Assembly (NCBI GenBank): GCA_937928195.1 | Contig: CALEYZ010000122.1 | Location: 1 to 14,138 of the forward strand | Length of the DNA stretch: 14,138 nucleotides | Direction of reading: 5' to 3' | Source of the DNA: an uncultured Limnohabitans sp. | GTDB lineage: Bacteria > Pseudomonadota > Gammaproteobacteria > Burkholderiales > Burkholderiaceae_C | Shown: piece after piece, positions 6,903 through 14,138 of the stretch | Numbering within the stretch: position 1 is the first letter of the stretch | Layout: each line of letters starts with the position of its first letter | Notes under the pieces: model-generated | What the model was told of the DNA's origin: nothing | The model's database searches: none | Seen by the model: the letters and a program-made list of their open reading frames with translations, nothing else | Made by a program: the position numbers and the translations under genes

Positions 6903-6935
6903 CTTTTTCGATTGTCGATATGCAACATAATGCAT
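6903..6935 (+). promoter_or_regulatory. Candidate promoter/operator of the ABC binding-protein gene
   Basis: A -10-like CATAAT (6926-6931) overlaps an exact dyad ATGCA-N6-TGCAT (6920-6935). The upstream T-run near 6904-6909 is a poor -35. A dyad over the -10 would suit a repressor operator. The rest of the 6841-6953 stretch holds no other recognisable feature. The dyad is visible; promoter activity and regulator are inferred. Confidence 0.35.
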
Positions 6936-6940
6936 CTCAC

Positions 6941-6946
6941 AAGGAG
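6941..6946 (+). promoter_or_regulatory. Shine-Dalgarno of the binding-protein gene
   Basis: AAGGAG lies seven bases before the ATG at 6954. It decides the start in favour of 6954 over an in-frame upstream TTG at 6912, which would place extra residues ahead of the signal peptide. Confidence 0.85.
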
Positions 6947-6953
6947 ATTTCTC

Positions 6954-8150
6954 ATGACCACTTCCCCCTCACGTCGTTTGGTTTTAACGCGCAGTGCCGC
7001 CTTGGTGGGTGCTGCAAGTTCTGGCCTGTTGCTGCCCGAATTGGCGCAGGCGCAATCCGGCAAAATTCGCGTTGGTTTGATGCTGCCTTACTCGGGTGCT
7101 TTTGCACCGCTGGGCGTTGCCATTGAAAATGGCGTGCGCATGGCCATCAACGAGCAAGGTGGCAAATTGGCAGGTCGTGAGATCGAATGGTTCAAAGTGG
7201 ACGATGAGTCCGAGCCCTCCAAAGGCATTGAAAACGCCAACAAATTGGTGCAACGCGACAAGGTCGACGTGCTCATCGGCACAGTTCACTCAGGCGTTCA
7301 AATGGGCATTCAAAAAGTCGCTCGCGACTCTGGTGTGCTCACCCTGATTCCCAATGCAGGTGTGCACGCGGCCACCCGTTCATTGTGCGCACCCAACGTG
7401 TTCCGCACCAGCTTCTCCAACAGCCAACCCACATTGGCATTGGGCCAAGCCATGGTGGCCAAAGGCCATAAGAAAGCGGTTTGGATCACTTGGAAATACG
7501 CAGCTGGCGACGAGGCCTATGAAGGCTTCAAAGAGAGCTACACCAAAGCAGGTGGCACCATTGTGAAAGAGTTGGGCTTGCCCTTCCCTAACGTGGAATT
7601 CCAAGCATTGCTGACCGAAATTGCGGCGCTCAAACCCGACGCTGTGGCTTGCTTCTTTGCCGGTCCTTCTGGCGCCAAGTTCATGAAAGACTTTGCAGCC
7701 GCCGGCCTCAAAGGCAAGATTGCGCTGTACGGCTCAGGCTTCCTGACTGAAGGTGTTCTGGATGCCGCGGGCCCAGCAGCAGATGGTGTGATGACCACCC
7801 TGCACTACAGCGACTCTCTGGACACCCCTCGCAATCACAAATTCCGTTTGGAGTACGCCAAGACTTTCAAAATGCAACCCGACGTGTATGCCGTTCAAGG
7901 CTACGACACAGGTTTGCTGTTGGTCCAAGGCGCCAATGCGGTCAAAGGTGATTTGTCAAAGAAACCCGAACTCTACAAAGCCATGGAAGGTGCGGTCATC
8001 GACAGTCCTCGCGGCAAGTGGACCATGAGCAAATCCCACAACCCTGTGCAAGACATTTACTTGCGCGTGGCGGAAAAAGGCGAAAACAAAGTGATCGGTG
8101 TGGCAGCGAAAGCCTTGGCCGATCCAGGCACAGGTTGCCGCATGGGCTGA
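6954..8150 (+). CDS. ABC transporter substrate-binding protein, Liv/HAAT type, with Tat-like signal
   Basis: This 398-residue periplasmic ligand-binding protein (LivJ/Peripla_BP_6 type) delivers its ligand to the LivHMGF importer encoded just downstream. The N-terminus has a twin-arginine SRRLVLTRS (Arg7-Arg8), a hydrophobic stretch (about 15-28) and a probable cleavage after AQA near residue 33. The mature part opens with the typical KIRVGLMLPYSGAFAPLG and shows the two-lobe pattern of the family, with YGSGFLTEGVLDAAG and YAVQGYDTGLLLVQGAN in the second half. The pattern NKVIGVAAKALADPGTGC at the end resembles binding proteins near aromatic or organic-acid catabolic genes, so the ligand may not be leucine. 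A strong terminator follows the stop and separates it from livH, so it is probably made in excess over the permease. Family is secure; ligand unknown. Confidence 0.93.
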   Translation: MTTSPSRRLVLTRSAALVGAASSGLLLPELAQAQSGKIRVGLMLPYSGAFAPLGVAIENGVRMAINEQGGKLAGREIEWFKVDDESEPSKGIENANKLVQRDKVDVLIGTVHSGVQMGIQKVARDSGVLTLIPNAGVHAATRSLCAPNVFRTSFSNSQPTLALGQAMVAKGHKKAVWITWKYAAGDEAYEGFKESYTKAGGTIVKELGLPFPNVEFQALLTEIAALKPDAVACFFAGPSGAKFMKDFAAAGLKGKIALYGSGFLTEGVLDAAGPAADGVMTTLHYSDSLDTPRNHKFRLEYAKTFKMQPDVYAVQGYDTGLLLVQGANAVKGDLSKKPELYKAMEGAVIDSPRGKWTMSKSHNPVQDIYLRVAEKGENKVIGVAAKALADPGTGCRMG

Positions 8151-8167
8151 TCACAGCCCTTCATGCC

Positions 8168-8197
8168 AAAGCGGTGGAGCGATCCGCCGCTTTTTTT
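8168..8197 (+). terminator. Intrinsic terminator between the binding-protein gene and livH
   Basis: AAAGCGG (8168-8174) pairs with CCGCTTT (8187-8193). The helix continues through a T-G wobble and GGA/TCC to a GCGA tetraloop (8179-8182), giving about 11 pairs. Seven T (8191-8197) overlap and follow the right arm. It starts 18 bases after the stop. Partial read-through would set a high ratio of binding protein to membrane components. Confidence 0.88.
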
Positions 8198-8248
8198 CTG
8201 CCTTGATGGGCGTGCCGCGTCCATCGCATCAGTGTTAATGTTCCCCCT

Positions 8249-9112
8249 ATGGATTTCGTCAACTTCCTCATCCAATTGCTGAACAGCGTTCAGTATGGAT
8301 TGCTGTTGTTCATGCTGGCCGCTGGCCTCACCTTGATCTTCGGCATCATGGGCGTGGTCAACTTGGCCCATGGCAGCTTCTACATGTTGGGTGCCTATCT
8401 GGCTTATTCTCTGGCAGCGCTGACACAAAGTTTCGCCCTGGCCATCGTGCTCGGAACCTTGCTTTCTGTGGTGTTTGGTTTGCTGTTGGAGTGGTTGCTG
8501 TTCAGACACTTCTACAAGCGCGATCATCTGGACCAAGTGCTGCTCACGTTTGGTTTGATTTATGTTTTCGAAGAAGCACGTTCTATTTTGTGGGGTGACG
8601 ATGTGCATGGCGTCACCATTCCCGATGTCCTGAGTGCCTCGATCCCCTTGACGGAAACGCTGTCTTATCCGGTCTATCGCTTGTTCATGTCAGGTGTCTG
8701 TTTGCTCTTGGCCTTAGGGCTTTATTTGCTCATTTCCAAAACGCGCTTGGGCATGAAAATTCGCGCAGGCGCCTTCAATCACGAAATGACAGAGGCCTTG
8801 GGTGTCAACATCAAACTCATTCACGCGCTGGTGTTTGCTTTGGGCGTCGGTCTGGCCACGATTGCGGGCATGGTGGCTGCACCAGTTTCAAGTGTCTACC
8901 CCAACATGGGCTCGCAAGTGCTCATCATGTGTTTTGTGGTGGTGGTCATTGGCGGCATTGGTTCGGTCAAAGGCGCACTCATTGCCGCCTTGTTGGTCGG
9001 CTTGGTCGACACATTTGGCAAAGTTTTGCTGCCGCAAGTTTCGGGCATGTTGGTCTATGTTCTGATGGCCGTTGTTTTACTTTACAAGCCTGAAGGCTTG
9101 TTCAAGAACTGA
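8249..9112 (+). CDS. livH: Liv-type ABC importer permease LivH
   Basis: This is one of the two inner-membrane permease subunits of the HAAT-family importer. The 287 residues form about eight hydrophobic segments. The N-terminus MDFVNFLIQLLNSVQYGLLL and the motif GVVNLAHGSFYMLGAY (about 35-50) are typical LivH, as is GGIGSVKGA near residue 235. No Shine-Dalgarno precedes the ATG (the bases before it are TTCCCCCT). A weak -10-like GTTAAT at 8234-8239 would give a start close to the codon, so near-leaderless translation or read-through from the upstream gene are both possible. It is followed ten bases later by livM. Confidence 0.95.
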   Translation: MDFVNFLIQLLNSVQYGLLLFMLAAGLTLIFGIMGVVNLAHGSFYMLGAYLAYSLAALTQSFALAIVLGTLLSVVFGLLLEWLLFRHFYKRDHLDQVLLTFGLIYVFEEARSILWGDDVHGVTIPDVLSASIPLTETLSYPVYRLFMSGVCLLLALGLYLLISKTRLGMKIRAGAFNHEMTEALGVNIKLIHALVFALGVGLATIAGMVAAPVSSVYPNMGSQVLIMCFVVVVIGGIGSVKGALIAALLVGLVDTFGKVLLPQVSGMLVYVLMAVVLLYKPEGLFKN

Positions 9113-9122
9113 GGGCTTTGGC

Positions 9123-10121
9123 ATGAGCGACGCACACGCCCCACTTGAAACACTGCCCCGCAGTTTGAACCTGTTGCTAGGTGCTGCGCTTCTGGCGCTG
9201 GCAGCCTTTCCCTTTGTGGGCACAGACTATTACTTGCAAATGGTCACCCGCATGATGATCTTGGCCATATTTGCCATGAGCCTTGATTTGCTGCAAGGCG
9301 TGACCGGTTTGGTCTCATTGGGCCACGCCGCTTACTTTGGTGTGGCAGGTTATGCCTTGGCCTTCATCACGCCCCCAGGCGAGCCCATTGCCTTGTGGTG
9401 GGCGATGCCTGTGGCCATTGCCGCATCGGCTTTGTTGGCTTTGGTCATCGGTTTTTTGGTGGTCCGAACGCACGGCATTTACTTCATCATGGTCACCATG
9501 GCCTTTGCGCAGATGGTGTTCTACGCCTTCTTTGACAACAAGGCTTTGGGCGGTTCCGATGGGGTCTACATCAATTTCAAACCTGAAACCTTGCTGTTTG
9601 ATTTGGAAAATAAAACGATTTTCTATTTCTTCACCCTTGCGCTCATGGTCTTGGTGTATTTGTTTTTAAGACGTTTGCTGTGGAGCCCATTTGGACGTGC
9701 ACTGGCAGGCATTCGCGTGAACGAACACCGCATGCGCGCGCTGGGTTATGGCACCTTCAGCCACAAGCTGGCCGCGTTCACCTTGGCCGGTGCTTTGGCA
9801 GGTTTGGCTGGCTTCTTGTGGGGTGCGCAATCGGGCTACGTCAATCCCGAATTGATGGGTTTCCACATGAGCGCGCACGTCATCATGATGGTGATTTTGG
9901 GCGGCATGGGCAATTTTGCAGGCGCCATTGTGGGGGCATTCTCATTTGAGTATTTGTTGCATGTGTTCAAAGACTTGCCCGAAGTGGCGGGTTTCAACTT
10001 AGGTAAACATTGGCAACTCTGGATGGGCCTGTTCATTGTGGCTTTGGTGGTGTTGGCCCCTCGCGGTATTTTGGGTTTGTTTGCCACTTTGTTCAAAGGC
10101 AAGGAGCGCGGCCATGACTGA
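9123..10121 (+). CDS. livM: Liv-type ABC importer permease LivM
   Basis: This is the second membrane subunit, 332 residues with about nine or ten hydrophobic segments starting near residue 17. It pairs with LivH to form the channel. The motif GLVSLGHAAYFGVAGYA (62-78) is diagnostic of LivM, and GGMGNFAGAIVGAF lies near residue 260 as in family members. The ATG at 9123 is chosen because GAGGG (9111-9115), overlapping the livH stop, lies seven bases upstream. An in-frame ATG at 9072 inside livH lacks such a site. Its last eight bases overlap the start of livG, so translation is likely coupled. Confidence 0.95.
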   Translation: MSDAHAPLETLPRSLNLLLGAALLALAAFPFVGTDYYLQMVTRMMILAIFAMSLDLLQGVTGLVSLGHAAYFGVAGYALAFITPPGEPIALWWAMPVAIAASALLALVIGFLVVRTHGIYFIMVTMAFAQMVFYAFFDNKALGGSDGVYINFKPETLLFDLENKTIFYFFTLALMVLVYLFLRRLLWSPFGRALAGIRVNEHRMRALGYGTFSHKLAAFTLAGALAGLAGFLWGAQSGYVNPELMGFHMSAHVIMMVILGGMGNFAGAIVGAFSFEYLLHVFKDLPEVAGFNLGKHWQLWMGLFIVALVVLAPRGILGLFATLFKGKERGHD

Positions 10122-10893
10122 AGTGCACTCACCTCACGACTTGTTACTGCAAGCCAACAAGGTCACCAAAAAGTTTGGTGGTCTGACGGCTGTGAATGAA
10201 GTTTCACTGGACCTTCGATTGGGTGAACTTCACGCGGTGATTGGCCCCAATGGCGCAGGCAAATCAACGCTGACCAATTTACTCACGGGCGACTTGCCAC
10301 CATCTTCTGGCCATGTTGCGTTGAACGGTCAAGACATCACAGGATGGACGCCCGAGAAAATTTCGCGCCATGGTTTAGGCCGAAGCTATCAAAAGACCAA
10401 TATCTTCAGAAGCTTCAGCGTCTGGGACAACGTGCGTTTGTCAGCACAATCACGCAGTCAACCTCTGCCCTTCAATCCTTTGGCATGGTTGCAGCAGGCC
10501 GATCACATGCGCGATGTGAACGAACGCGCTGAACGCGCCATTGAATTGGCAGGTTTGCAAAACAGGCGCCATGCGATGGCAGGTGCTGCTAGCCATGGCG
10601 AGCAGCGTCAATTGGAAATTGCCATGACACTGGCCACCGAACCCAAAGTACTTTTACTCGACGAGCCTTTGGCTGGCATGGGTGTGGCAGAAGCCGAAAG
10701 CATGGTGCAGTTGCTTCTGCGACTCAAGCCGTCGCACGCCATGATGCTGGTCGAACACGACATCGACGCCATTTTTACTTTGGCCGATCAACTGACGGTG
10801 ATGGTCAATGGCACCGTGATTGCCAGCGGCTTGCCCGCCGACATTCGCGCAGATGCAGGCGTTCAAGCCGCCTACTTGGGTGAGGATCACTGA
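10114..10893 (+). CDS. livG: Liv-type ABC importer ATPase LivG
   Basis: This is one of the two cytoplasmic ATPases driving the importer, 259 residues. Walker A is GPNGAGKS (44-51), the Q-loop glutamine is Gln93 in SYQKTNIF, the signature is ASHGEQ (159-164, the LivG-style variant of LSGGQ), Walker B is VLLLDE (179-184) and the switch histidine is His215 in LVEHD. All catalytic residues are present. A clean AAGGAG (10101-10106) lies seven bases before the ATG, inside livM, and the frames overlap by eight bases. livF begins two bases after its stop codon. Confidence 0.95.
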   Translation: MTEVHSPHDLLLQANKVTKKFGGLTAVNEVSLDLRLGELHAVIGPNGAGKSTLTNLLTGDLPPSSGHVALNGQDITGWTPEKISRHGLGRSYQKTNIFRSFSVWDNVRLSAQSRSQPLPFNPLAWLQQADHMRDVNERAERAIELAGLQNRRHAMAGAASHGEQRQLEIAMTLATEPKVLLLDEPLAGMGVAEAESMVQLLLRLKPSHAMMLVEHDIDAIFTLADQLTVMVNGTVIASGLPADIRADAGVQAAYLGEDH

Positions 10894-10894
10894 G

Positions 10895-11608
10895 ATGAAC
10901 GACACCTTGATTCAAGTGAAGGGCCTCAACAGCTACTACGGGGCCAGCCACATTCTTCGCAACATTGACTTTGAGGTCAAGCGTGGCGAAACCATTGGTC
11001 TGATGGGCCGCAACGGCATGGGAAAGAGCACCCTGCTCAAGTCCATCATGGGCATCGTCACACCACGTTCCGGCGACGTCTTCGTCAAAGGTGTGCGCAC
11101 AAACGAACGCGCCATTTTTGAAGTGGCACAACAAGGCATTGCCTATGTTCCTGAAGGCCGCGGCATCTTTGGCAATCTCAGCGTCATTGAAAATTTGAAG
11201 ATGGCTGCACGCCCGGGGACACAAGGCCAAAACGATTGGACTTACGACCGTGTGCTGGAAACTTTTCCACGCTTGAAAGAGCGACTCGGGCACGGCGGGC
11301 AACAACTGTCGGGCGGTGAGCAACAAATGCTGACCATCGGACGTGCGCTCATGACCAATCCCGATGTCCTCATTTTGGACGAAGCCACGGAAGGTTTAGC
11401 GCCACTCATTGCCCGTGAAATTTGGCGCATCTGCAGTGTCATCAAAGCCAGCGGCATCAGCAGCATCATCGTGGACAAAAACTGGAAACACGTCACCCAA
11501 ATTACCGATCGCAATGTGATTTTGGTCAAAGGTGAAGTGGTCTTTGAAGGCAGTTCAGAGATGCTGCAATCCCAACCTGAAATCATGGCCCAGCATTTGG
11601 GCGTTTAA
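10895..11608 (+). CDS. livF: Liv-type ABC importer ATPase LivF
   Basis: This is the partner ATPase of LivG, 237 residues. Walker A is GRNGMGKS (38-45), the Q-loop region is YVPEGRGIF (84-92), the signature is LSGGEQQ (138-144) and Walker B is VLILDE (158-163). The switch region, usually LVEQN in LivF, reads IIVDKN (191-196), so Lys195 stands in the place of the Gln/His. With GAGGA (10882-10886) inside livG eight bases upstream, the ATG at 10895 is the natural start. A CoA-transferase gene follows after 25 bases, probably on the same transcript. Confidence 0.94.
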   Translation: MNDTLIQVKGLNSYYGASHILRNIDFEVKRGETIGLMGRNGMGKSTLLKSIMGIVTPRSGDVFVKGVRTNERAIFEVAQQGIAYVPEGRGIFGNLSVIENLKMAARPGTQGQNDWTYDRVLETFPRLKERLGHGGQQLSGGEQQMLTIGRALMTNPDVLILDEATEGLAPLIAREIWRICSVIKASGISSIIVDKNWKHVTQITDRNVILVKGEVVFEGSSEMLQSQPEIMAQHLGV

Positions 11609-11633
11609 TACTTCTACAAGTTTCAAATCCAAC

Positions 11634-12503
11634 ATGGCCAAAGATTCCACCTTGCGCGGTGTGCGCGTTGTCAGTTTGGCGCTCAACTTGCCCGGCCCCG
11701 CCGCATTGATGCGATTGGTCCAAATGGGCGCCACTTGCACCAAAGTCAATCCGCCAGCAGGCGATCCAATGGCGCACTACACGCCAGGTGGTTATGACAC
11801 CTTGCACAAAGGTGTGAAGCAAATCACCTGCGATCTGAAAGAGGCCCAAGGGCAACAAGCACTTCACCAGTTGTTGGCCCAAACTGACGTTCTGCTCACA
11901 TCCTTCAGGCCCTCTGCGCTGACCAAACTCGGCCTCAGCTGGAAGACTTTGCACAAGCAATACCCCAAGCTCAGCTGCATCAGCGTGGTGGGTGCGCCTG
12001 GCGCCTTGGCAGAAATTCCTGGCCACGATTTGACCTACCAAGCAGAAGTCAATTTAGTGCCCGGTATGGAACTGCCAGCCAGTTTGTTCGCCGACATGGG
12101 CGGCGCCATGATGGCCAGTGAAGCCGTTCTCAAAGCCACTTTGACGCAACGTACCTCTGGCAAAGGCAGCTTCCATGAAGTGGCCTTGAGTGATGCAGCC
12201 GAATGGCTGGCTTTGCCTAGACATTGGGGCATGACTCTGCCAAAAGGTGCGGTGGGCGGTGCGCATGCAGGCTACAAAATGTATGCGTGCAAAAACGGCC
12301 GCGTGGCAGTGGCGGCACTTGAGCCACATTTCGCCAAATCGCTTTGCGATGCAGCAGGCATTGAAGTGAAGGACGTGAAAACCTTGTTCGCTCAATCAAC
12401 GCACGCAGCCATCGCGGCATTTTTGGCCAGCAAAACACGCCAACAATTAGACAAGTTGGCAACGGCCAAAGACATCCCATTGATGACTTTGCCGAAAGCT
12501 TAA
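11634..12503 (+). CDS. Short class III CoA-transferase (CaiB/BaiF, racemase-like)
   Basis: Class III CoA-transferases move CoA between carboxylic acids; the alpha-methylacyl-CoA racemase branch epimerises 2-methyl thioesters. The N-terminal part shows LRGVRVVSLALNLPGPAALM (7-26) and VNPPAGDPM, in line with the family's usual KVE-P-GDP region. The catalytic Asp is Asp132 in GHDLTYQA, next to His131 as in the racemases. At 289 residues it is shorter than the usual 360-420 and seems to lack part of the C-terminal region, though it has an intact frame and ends cleanly. No Shine-Dalgarno is obvious before the ATG. Its position at the end of the liv operon suggests it activates, transfers CoA to, or epimerises the imported acid. 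It meets hrpA tail to tail with 12 bases between the stop codons. Confidence 0.87.
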   Translation: MAKDSTLRGVRVVSLALNLPGPAALMRLVQMGATCTKVNPPAGDPMAHYTPGGYDTLHKGVKQITCDLKEAQGQQALHQLLAQTDVLLTSFRPSALTKLGLSWKTLHKQYPKLSCISVVGAPGALAEIPGHDLTYQAEVNLVPGMELPASLFADMGGAMMASEAVLKATLTQRTSGKGSFHEVALSDAAEWLALPRHWGMTLPKGAVGGAHAGYKMYACKNGRVAVAALEPHFAKSLCDAAGIEVKDVKTLFAQSTHAAIAAFLASKTRQQLDKLATAKDIPLMTLPKA

Positions 12504-12515
12504 AACCCACAAGGC

Positions 12516-14138
12516 TCAGTGCGTCAATTGCGCCCAAGCTTTGTCAAGGCGTTTCACACTCACGGGTTGTGGCGTTCGCAATTCTTGTGCAAAGAAACTG
12601 ACGCGAAGTTCTTCTAGCAACCACCTGAACTCGAGCATGCGGTCATCCACAGCACCTTTTCGCTCCGCCACCAAGCGCCAATAGCGTTGTTCTTGGGGTT
12701 TCAACTCCAATAACTTGGCGGCATCGCGCGCAGGATCGGCCCGCCATTTGTCCAAGCGCAACACAATGGCCTTCAAGTAACGTGCGTAATGCTGTAGCTG
12801 CGTCCAAGGCGTGAGCGCCAAGAAACGTTTGGGCATCAAGCGCTGCAACTGCTGCGCACAATCTGCTGTCGCCTCTGGTGCATTTTTGGTGTCTTTGATT
12901 TTGCGTGTGGCCGCAGCAAACTCCACCAGAATGATGCCGGCCAGGCGTGCCACTTCGTTGGCAATGAGGGTCAAGCGCCCTCGTCCCTCGTCAATGCGTT
13001 TCTTGAAACTGAACTCATCTGCAGGCAAAGGGTCCATGAGAAAGGCACGGTCCAAAGCGACCTCAATGATTTGCTGACGCAATTCATCTGCCGTGCCCAA
13101 GGGCATGTAGGCCACCGCCATCTTTTGCAAATCGGGAATGTTCTTTTCCAGATACTTCAAAGCATCTTTGATCTGCAAGGCAAACAAACGGCGCAAACCT
13201 TCCCGGTGTTTTTGTGTGGCCACTTCTGGCTCGTCAAACACTTCAATTTGCACTGCATCGTTCAAGTCCACCAAAGCTGGAAAACCTATCAAGCTTTGCC
13301 CGCCCTTGTTGATCTCCATGAGCTCTGGCAAATCACCGAAAGTCCATGTGGTGTATCGCTGCTGTGCAAGCGCAGGCACTTTGGGCGTTGGCGCAGCACT
13401 AGGCAAAACATTGGATTTGCCAGCAGTACCTGAGGTGCCAGACGGGTGTTGTGGGCGGTGCGCTTCCTTTGAATTCGCTGTTGCGCCTTGTCCGGCACTG
13501 GGCTGCACCTTGAGCTGTGCCAGGGCCTGAAACGCGCCCCGCGCTTGCGAGCCCCAATCGGCTTTGAGAGCGCCCAAGTTGCGCCCCATGCCCAACTGAC
13601 GGCCGTGCTCGTCCACCACGCGCAAGTTCATGAACAAGTGCGGGCTGAGCATGTCCAACTTAAAGTCTGCGCGCTTCACATCCAAGCTGGTGATATCACG
13701 GACCTTCTTCAACAATGCATCGGTCAAAGAGCCTGTGCCAAATACTTCAGAGGCACCCAAAGTATCTGCCAGCTTGGCGGCCGATTCAGGCAAAGGCACA
13801 AACCGAGACCTGGGCTTTTGCGGCAAACTTTTCAGCAAGGCATGAATCTTGTCTTTCAGCAAACCTGGCACCAACCATTCACAGCGCTCTTCGCTGACTT
13901 GGTTCAGCACAAACAAAGGCACCGTGACCGTGACGCCATCGCGCGCATCACCCGGTTCATGCAAATAACTGGCATTGCAGTCGGTGCCCCCCAGTCGAAT
14001 GGTTTTGGGAAAAGCCTGCGTCGTAATGCCTGCAGCCTCGTGCCGCATCAATTCTTCTCGGCTAAGCACCAACAATTTAGGTTGTCGCTTCACCTCATTG
14101 CGGTACCAAGCTTCCAGCAACCGGCCTGAACACACATC
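12516..14138 (-). CDS. hrpA: ATP-dependent RNA helicase HrpA, C-terminal part
   Basis: This is the C-terminal 540 residues of the DEAH-box RNA helicase HrpA, a large cytoplasmic protein of about 1,300 residues that in E. coli processes fimbrial mRNA and rescues stalled ribosomes. The helicase motor domains lie beyond the right edge; the frame is open to base 14138. What is visible is the long HrpA-specific C-terminal domain (DUF3418): LLEAWYRNEVKRQPKLL, then ARDGVTVTVPLFVLNQV and CEWLVPGLLKDKIHALLKSLPQ, which are characteristic. A low-complexity linker rich in Ser, Ala, Pro, Gly and Thr is encoded at about 13365-13505, between the globular parts. The remainder (TTWTFGDLPELMEI onward to the stop) completes the domain. 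It is convergent with the acyl-CoA/transport genes and unrelated in function to them. Confidence 0.93.
   Translation of the reverse strand, partial: DVCSGRLLEAWYRNEVKRQPKLLVLSREELMRHEAAGITTQAFPKTIRLGGTDCNASYLHEPGDARDGVTVTVPLFVLNQVSEERCEWLVPGLLKDKIHALLKSLPQKPRSRFVPLPESAAKLADTLGASEVFGTGSLTDALLKKVRDITSLDVKRADFKLDMLSPHLFMNLRVVDEHGRQLGMGRNLGALKADWGSQARGAFQALAQLKVQPSAGQGATANSKEAHRPQHPSGTSGTAGKSNVLPSAAPTPKVPALAQQRYTTWTFGDLPELMEINKGGQSLIGFPALVDLNDAVQIEVFDEPEVATQKHREGLRRLFALQIKDALKYLEKNIPDLQKMAVAYMPLGTADELRQQIIEVALDRAFLMDPLPADEFSFKKRIDEGRGRLTLIANEVARLAGIILVEFAAATRKIKDTKNAPEATADCAQQLQRLMPKRFLALTPWTQLQHYARYLKAIVLRLDKWRADPARDAAKLLELKPQEQRYWRLVAERKGAVDDRMLEFRWLLEELRVSFFAQELRTPQPVSVKRLDKAWAQLTH

Noticed and set aside
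6764..6953. tRNA-Arg 3' end as an integration site for a downstream island
   Set aside because: No integrase is present and I saw no repeated copy of the tRNA 3' end in the window. The genes downstream read like ordinary chromosomal genes in the same codon style.
12495..12542. AAAGCTT and AAGCTTT inverted repeat around the convergent ends of the CoA-transferase and hrpA genes
   Set aside because: Seven-base arms with a 34-base loop, no T-run and no GC stem; each arm contains the self-complementary AAGCTT. Chance is likely.

Overview
The window looks like the chromosome of a betaproteobacterium of order Burkholderiales, most likely family Comamonadaceae (Limnohabitans or Rhodoferax-like). This is inferred from protein wording and gene neighbourhoods, not from a search. 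It is densely coded. Almost everything lies on the + strand, and one gene enters from the right edge on the - strand.

Layout. (1) 1-942: the C-terminal ~310 residues of a D-2-hydroxyacid dehydrogenase. (2) 1001-3304: a PaaH-type 3-hydroxyacyl-CoA dehydrogenase, translationally coupled to a crotonase that lacks both hydratase glutamates and resembles the 'alternative' oxepin-CoA hydrolases of phenylacetate catabolism. (3) 3360-4079: a Crp/Fnr-family regulator. (4) 4129-6510: an APH-fold kinase followed by an acyl-CoA dehydrogenase of the ACAD10/ACAD11 type. (5) 6511-6953: a non-coding stretch holding tRNA-Pro(UGG), a terminator-like hairpin, tRNA-Arg(UCU) and the promoter/RBS region of the next gene. 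(6) 6954-11608: a complete branched-chain-amino-acid-type (HAAT/Liv) ABC importer. It has a substrate-binding protein with a Tat-like signal, an intrinsic terminator, then livH, livM, livG and livF with very short gaps or an overlap. (7) 11634-12503: a short class III CoA-transferase at the end of the liv operon. (8) 12516-14138, - strand: the C-terminal part of the RNA helicase HrpA, convergent with the CoA-transferase.

How the genes could work together (inference). The Liv-type importer would bring in an organic acid, possibly an aromatic or hydroxylated carboxylate rather than an amino acid. The CoA-transferase would make a thioester. The kinase-dehydrogenase pair, the crotonase and the 3-hydroxyacyl-CoA dehydrogenase would oxidise it by beta-oxidation-like steps, with the Crp-family protein as a local regulator.

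No CRISPR array, transposon, phage or defence system is visible. The least ordinary content is the kinase/acyl-CoA dehydrogenase pair (a two-gene version of the animal ACAD10/11 fusion and of LvaA/LvaC), the crotonase with replaced active-site residues, and the hairpins that separate the two tRNAs and the binding-protein gene from its permease.
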